Assembly: GCA_900764955.1 (NCBI GenBank)
Contig: CAAFPY010000040.1
Span: 1 to 14,728, forward strand
Origin: an uncultured Collinsella sp.
Lineage (GTDB): Bacteria > Actinomycetota > Coriobacteriia > Coriobacteriales > Coriobacteriaceae
Reading direction: 5' to 3'
Length of the DNA stretch: 14,728 nucleotides
Shown: one piece after another, positions 13,167-14,728 of the stretch
How the letters are laid out: the number at the start of each line of letters is the position of its first letter
Position numbering within the stretch: the stretch's first letter is position 1
Position numbers and translations under genes: made by a program
Notes under the pieces: generated by a model
Databases searched by the model: none
Told to the model about the DNA's origin: nothing
Seen by the model: the letters and a program-made list of their open reading frames with translations, nothing else

Positions 13167-14600
13167 ATGCAGCATTCGACCGATACCGCCTTTGCCGGCG
13201 AGACTCTGATGGGCTCCAAGCCCAGCGTCGCTTCCCTGACCGTCTTGTCCGCGCTCGAGGGAGCCGGGCTTGAAGCGTGGATCGTGGGCGGTTGGGTTCG
13301 CGATGCGCTCATGGGCGCCTCCGGCCACGACATCGACATCTGTTGCAGCGGATCGTGGGGGGAGAACGCGGCGGCCCTACGCGCCCGCGACATCGCGGTC
13401 ATTGAGTCGGGCATCAAGTTCGGCGGGATCACGGCCGTGGTGGGTGGCGAGCGCATCGAGGTCACGGCCTATAGGCTCGATGGCTTCTACACGGACGGCA
13501 GGCATCCGCAGGATGTGCAGCGCGCCCATTGCGTTGAAGACGACCTCGCGCGTCGCGATTTCACGGTGAACGCCATGGCCTGGCACCCCGAGCGCGGGCT
13601 TCTCGATTGCTACGACGGCCTTGGCGATCTTCGAAAGCGCGTGATTCGAGCGGTTGGAGAGCCTCGTCGCCGCTTTGAGGAGGATGCCCTTCGCATGCTT
13701 CGCGCGGTTCGCTTTGCCTGCCGGCTCGATTTCACGATTGAGCCGAATACGGCGGAGGCCCTCGCCGGGTGCGCGCATCTGCTCGATCAAGTCGCCCGTG
13801 AGCGCGTGGGAATCGAGCTCAACGGCATCCTCGTCACTCGGCACGGTGGGGATGCGCTCCTCCGGTATCCCGAGCTCATGTGCGCCGCCGTTCCTGAGCT
13901 CGCCTGCATGCGCGGCTTTGACCAGCGCACGCCCTACCACGCGTTCGACGTGTACGATCATACGGCGCGCGTGCTGACGGTCGCGGGCGAGCTGTCGCGG
14001 TTTCGCATCGATGGGGGAGACCCCACCGCACCTCCGTCGCCGTCGCTTATGTGGGCGGCGCTGCTGCACGATATCGCCAAGCCGAGCACCTTTACGGTCG
14101 ACGAGGCCGGCCGCGGCCATTTCTACGGTCACCCCGAGGCGGGCTGCGAGCTGTCGCGCGCGGTCATGAGGCGCCTGTCCTGCGGCAACGACCTCATGCG
14201 CGATGTGGCATTGCTCATCAAGTACCACGATAAGCCCCTGCGTCCCGAGCGTATCGACATCCTTCGCATGATGCAGCTCATGGCCGCCCAGGGCGTGGAC
14301 GTTCCCCGTCTGATGGGCGAGCTCTTCGACCTTAAGCGTGCGGACACGCTCGGCAAGGCGCCGGCGTGCTTCTACTATGTGGAAGAAATCGAGCGCATGC
14401 GAGAGCTGTGCCGCGAGCTGCTGGCAAATCGCGAGGCATACAGCGTCAAGACGTTAGATATCGCAGGTGGCGACCTCATTGCCGCTGGTATGGCTCCCGG
14501 TCCTGCGGTTGGGGCGGCTCTCAAGCGCGCGCTCGAGGCCACTATCGTCGGGGCCGTGCCCAACGAGAGGGCCGAGCTTCTAGCGTATCTCGGCCTGTAG
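13167..14600 (+). CDS. cca: CCA tRNA nucleotidyltransferase (class II), HD domain
   Basis: This 477-residue cytoplasmic enzyme adds or repairs the 3' CCA end of tRNAs from CTP and ATP. The nucleotidyltransferase head has GGWVRD (41-46), the metal-binding DID (55-57) and RRDFTVNAMAW (129-139). The neck follows with EEDALRMLRAVRFACRL (171-187) and RERVGIEL (211-218). An HD phosphohydrolase-type domain follows, with DHT (264-266), LHDIAKP (300-306), GHPEAG (321-326) and KYHDKP (352-357). This is the usual layout of Gram-positive Cca proteins with an HD domain. The ATG at 13167 is set by AAGGAGG two bases upstream. An in-frame start at 13008 would translate the GC-rich repeats and is rejected. 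The enzyme is relevant to the tRNA-Arg in this window, which lacks an encoded CCA. A-adding or CC-adding specialisation cannot be excluded. Confidence 0.93.
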   Translation: MQHSTDTAFAGETLMGSKPSVASLTVLSALEGAGLEAWIVGGWVRDALMGASGHDIDICCSGSWGENAAALRARDIAVIESGIKFGGITAVVGGERIEVTAYRLDGFYTDGRHPQDVQRAHCVEDDLARRDFTVNAMAWHPERGLLDCYDGLGDLRKRVIRAVGEPRRRFEEDALRMLRAVRFACRLDFTIEPNTAEALAGCAHLLDQVARERVGIELNGILVTRHGGDALLRYPELMCAAVPELACMRGFDQRTPYHAFDVYDHTARVLTVAGELSRFRIDGGDPTAPPSPSLMWAALLHDIAKPSTFTVDEAGRGHFYGHPEAGCELSRAVMRRLSCGNDLMRDVALLIKYHDKPLRPERIDILRMMQLMAAQGVDVPRLMGELFDLKRADTLGKAPACFYYVEEIERMRELCRELLANREAYSVKTLDIAGGDLIAAGMAPGPAVGAALKRALEATIVGAVPNERAELLAYLGL

Positions 14601-14728
14601 GGTTGCGGCATTCGCGCCAGCACTGCATTCCTCCCGGCGCCGCGTCCGCGGCGTCCTCGTTGGGCTGTATTCCCACCGGCTCCGCCGCTGGCTGCCCGGG
14701 CGGCCCCCCAAATCTCTGCCGCCCCCGC
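14601..14728. other. Region after cca with no identifiable gene
   Basis: This 128-base GC-rich tail shows no ribosome site followed by a start, and no T-tailed terminator. A small GC-only inverted repeat (14638-14653) has a 2-base loop and is not convincing. It could be the spacer before the next gene. Confidence 0.4.

Noticed and set aside
13377..14228. Minus-strand open frame antisense to cca
   Set aside because: The opposite strand has every expected Cca motif in order; this frame has none and lacks a ribosome site.
14638..14653. Inverted repeat after cca as a terminator
   Set aside because: The loop is two bases and no T run follows; it is likely a by-product of high GC.
1..14728. CRISPR array, insertion sequence, prophage or toxin-antitoxin/defence genes
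   Set aside because: No regularly spaced repeats, transposase or integrase motifs, or known defence domains were seen on either strand.

Overview
The window looks like chromosomal DNA from a GC-rich Gram-positive bacterium. Class Coriobacteriia, for example a Collinsella relative, is my best guess. This rests on general impression: strong G/C preference at third codon positions, a GlfT2-like galactofuranosyltransferase, a CsbB/YfhO glycosylation pair, a DUF4012 protein, and a ptsH-ptsI-sugar kinase block. No rRNA or marker gene fixes the taxon.

Left part (1-7021): surface polysaccharide and glycosylation genes. The window opens in the last 36 codons of a very GC-rich plus-strand gene, followed by a hairpin terminator. 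A minus-strand, distinctly AT-richer gene follows for a GlfT2-like galactofuranosyltransferase (281-2158). A family 2 glycosyltransferase (2328-3431, plus) diverges from it across an AT-rich spacer. Converging on that gene is a two-gene minus-strand operon. It encodes a GtrB/CsbB-type polyprenyl-phosphate glycosyltransferase (6056-7021) and, overlapping it by 8 bases, a large YfhO-type multi-spanning glycosyltransferase (3493-6063). It ends at a terminator at 3455-3490. Together these two probably load a sugar on a lipid carrier and transfer it to a surface polymer outside the membrane.

Middle (7253-9426): a membrane-anchored DUF4012 protein with a long Pro/Gln/Ser-rich cytoplasmic tail, its terminator, then tRNA-Arg(UCU) with its own terminator.

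Right part (9481-14600): the general PTS phosphotransferases HPr (ptsH, 9618-9881) and enzyme I (ptsI, 10016-11719), then a PfkB-family sugar-phosphate kinase of the 1-phosphofructokinase type (11877-12809), then cca, the CCA-adding enzyme (13167-14600). Each of ptsH, ptsI, the kinase and the tRNA is followed by a hairpin terminator. The PTS and kinase genes have the strong C-ending codon bias expected of highly expressed genes. PEP-derived phosphate passes from EI to HPr and on to sugar-specific EII components, none of which lie here. The kinase may act on a PTS product such as fructose 1-phosphate. The tRNA-Arg gene does not encode CCA, so its transcript depends on a CCA-adding enzyme such as the one at the right end.

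The most interesting signal is an identical 13-base AT-rich element upstream of both ptsH (9497-9509) and the kinase (11789-11801). Each copy sits at exactly the same distance from a candidate -10 box and resembles a LacI-family/Cra operator. Other points of note are a terminator plus an RBS-proximal hairpin between ptsH and ptsI, a kinase with several altered signature residues, a near-perfect long palindrome at 12941-12997, and GC-rich tandem repeats just before cca. I saw no CRISPR array, transposase, integrase or obvious defence system.
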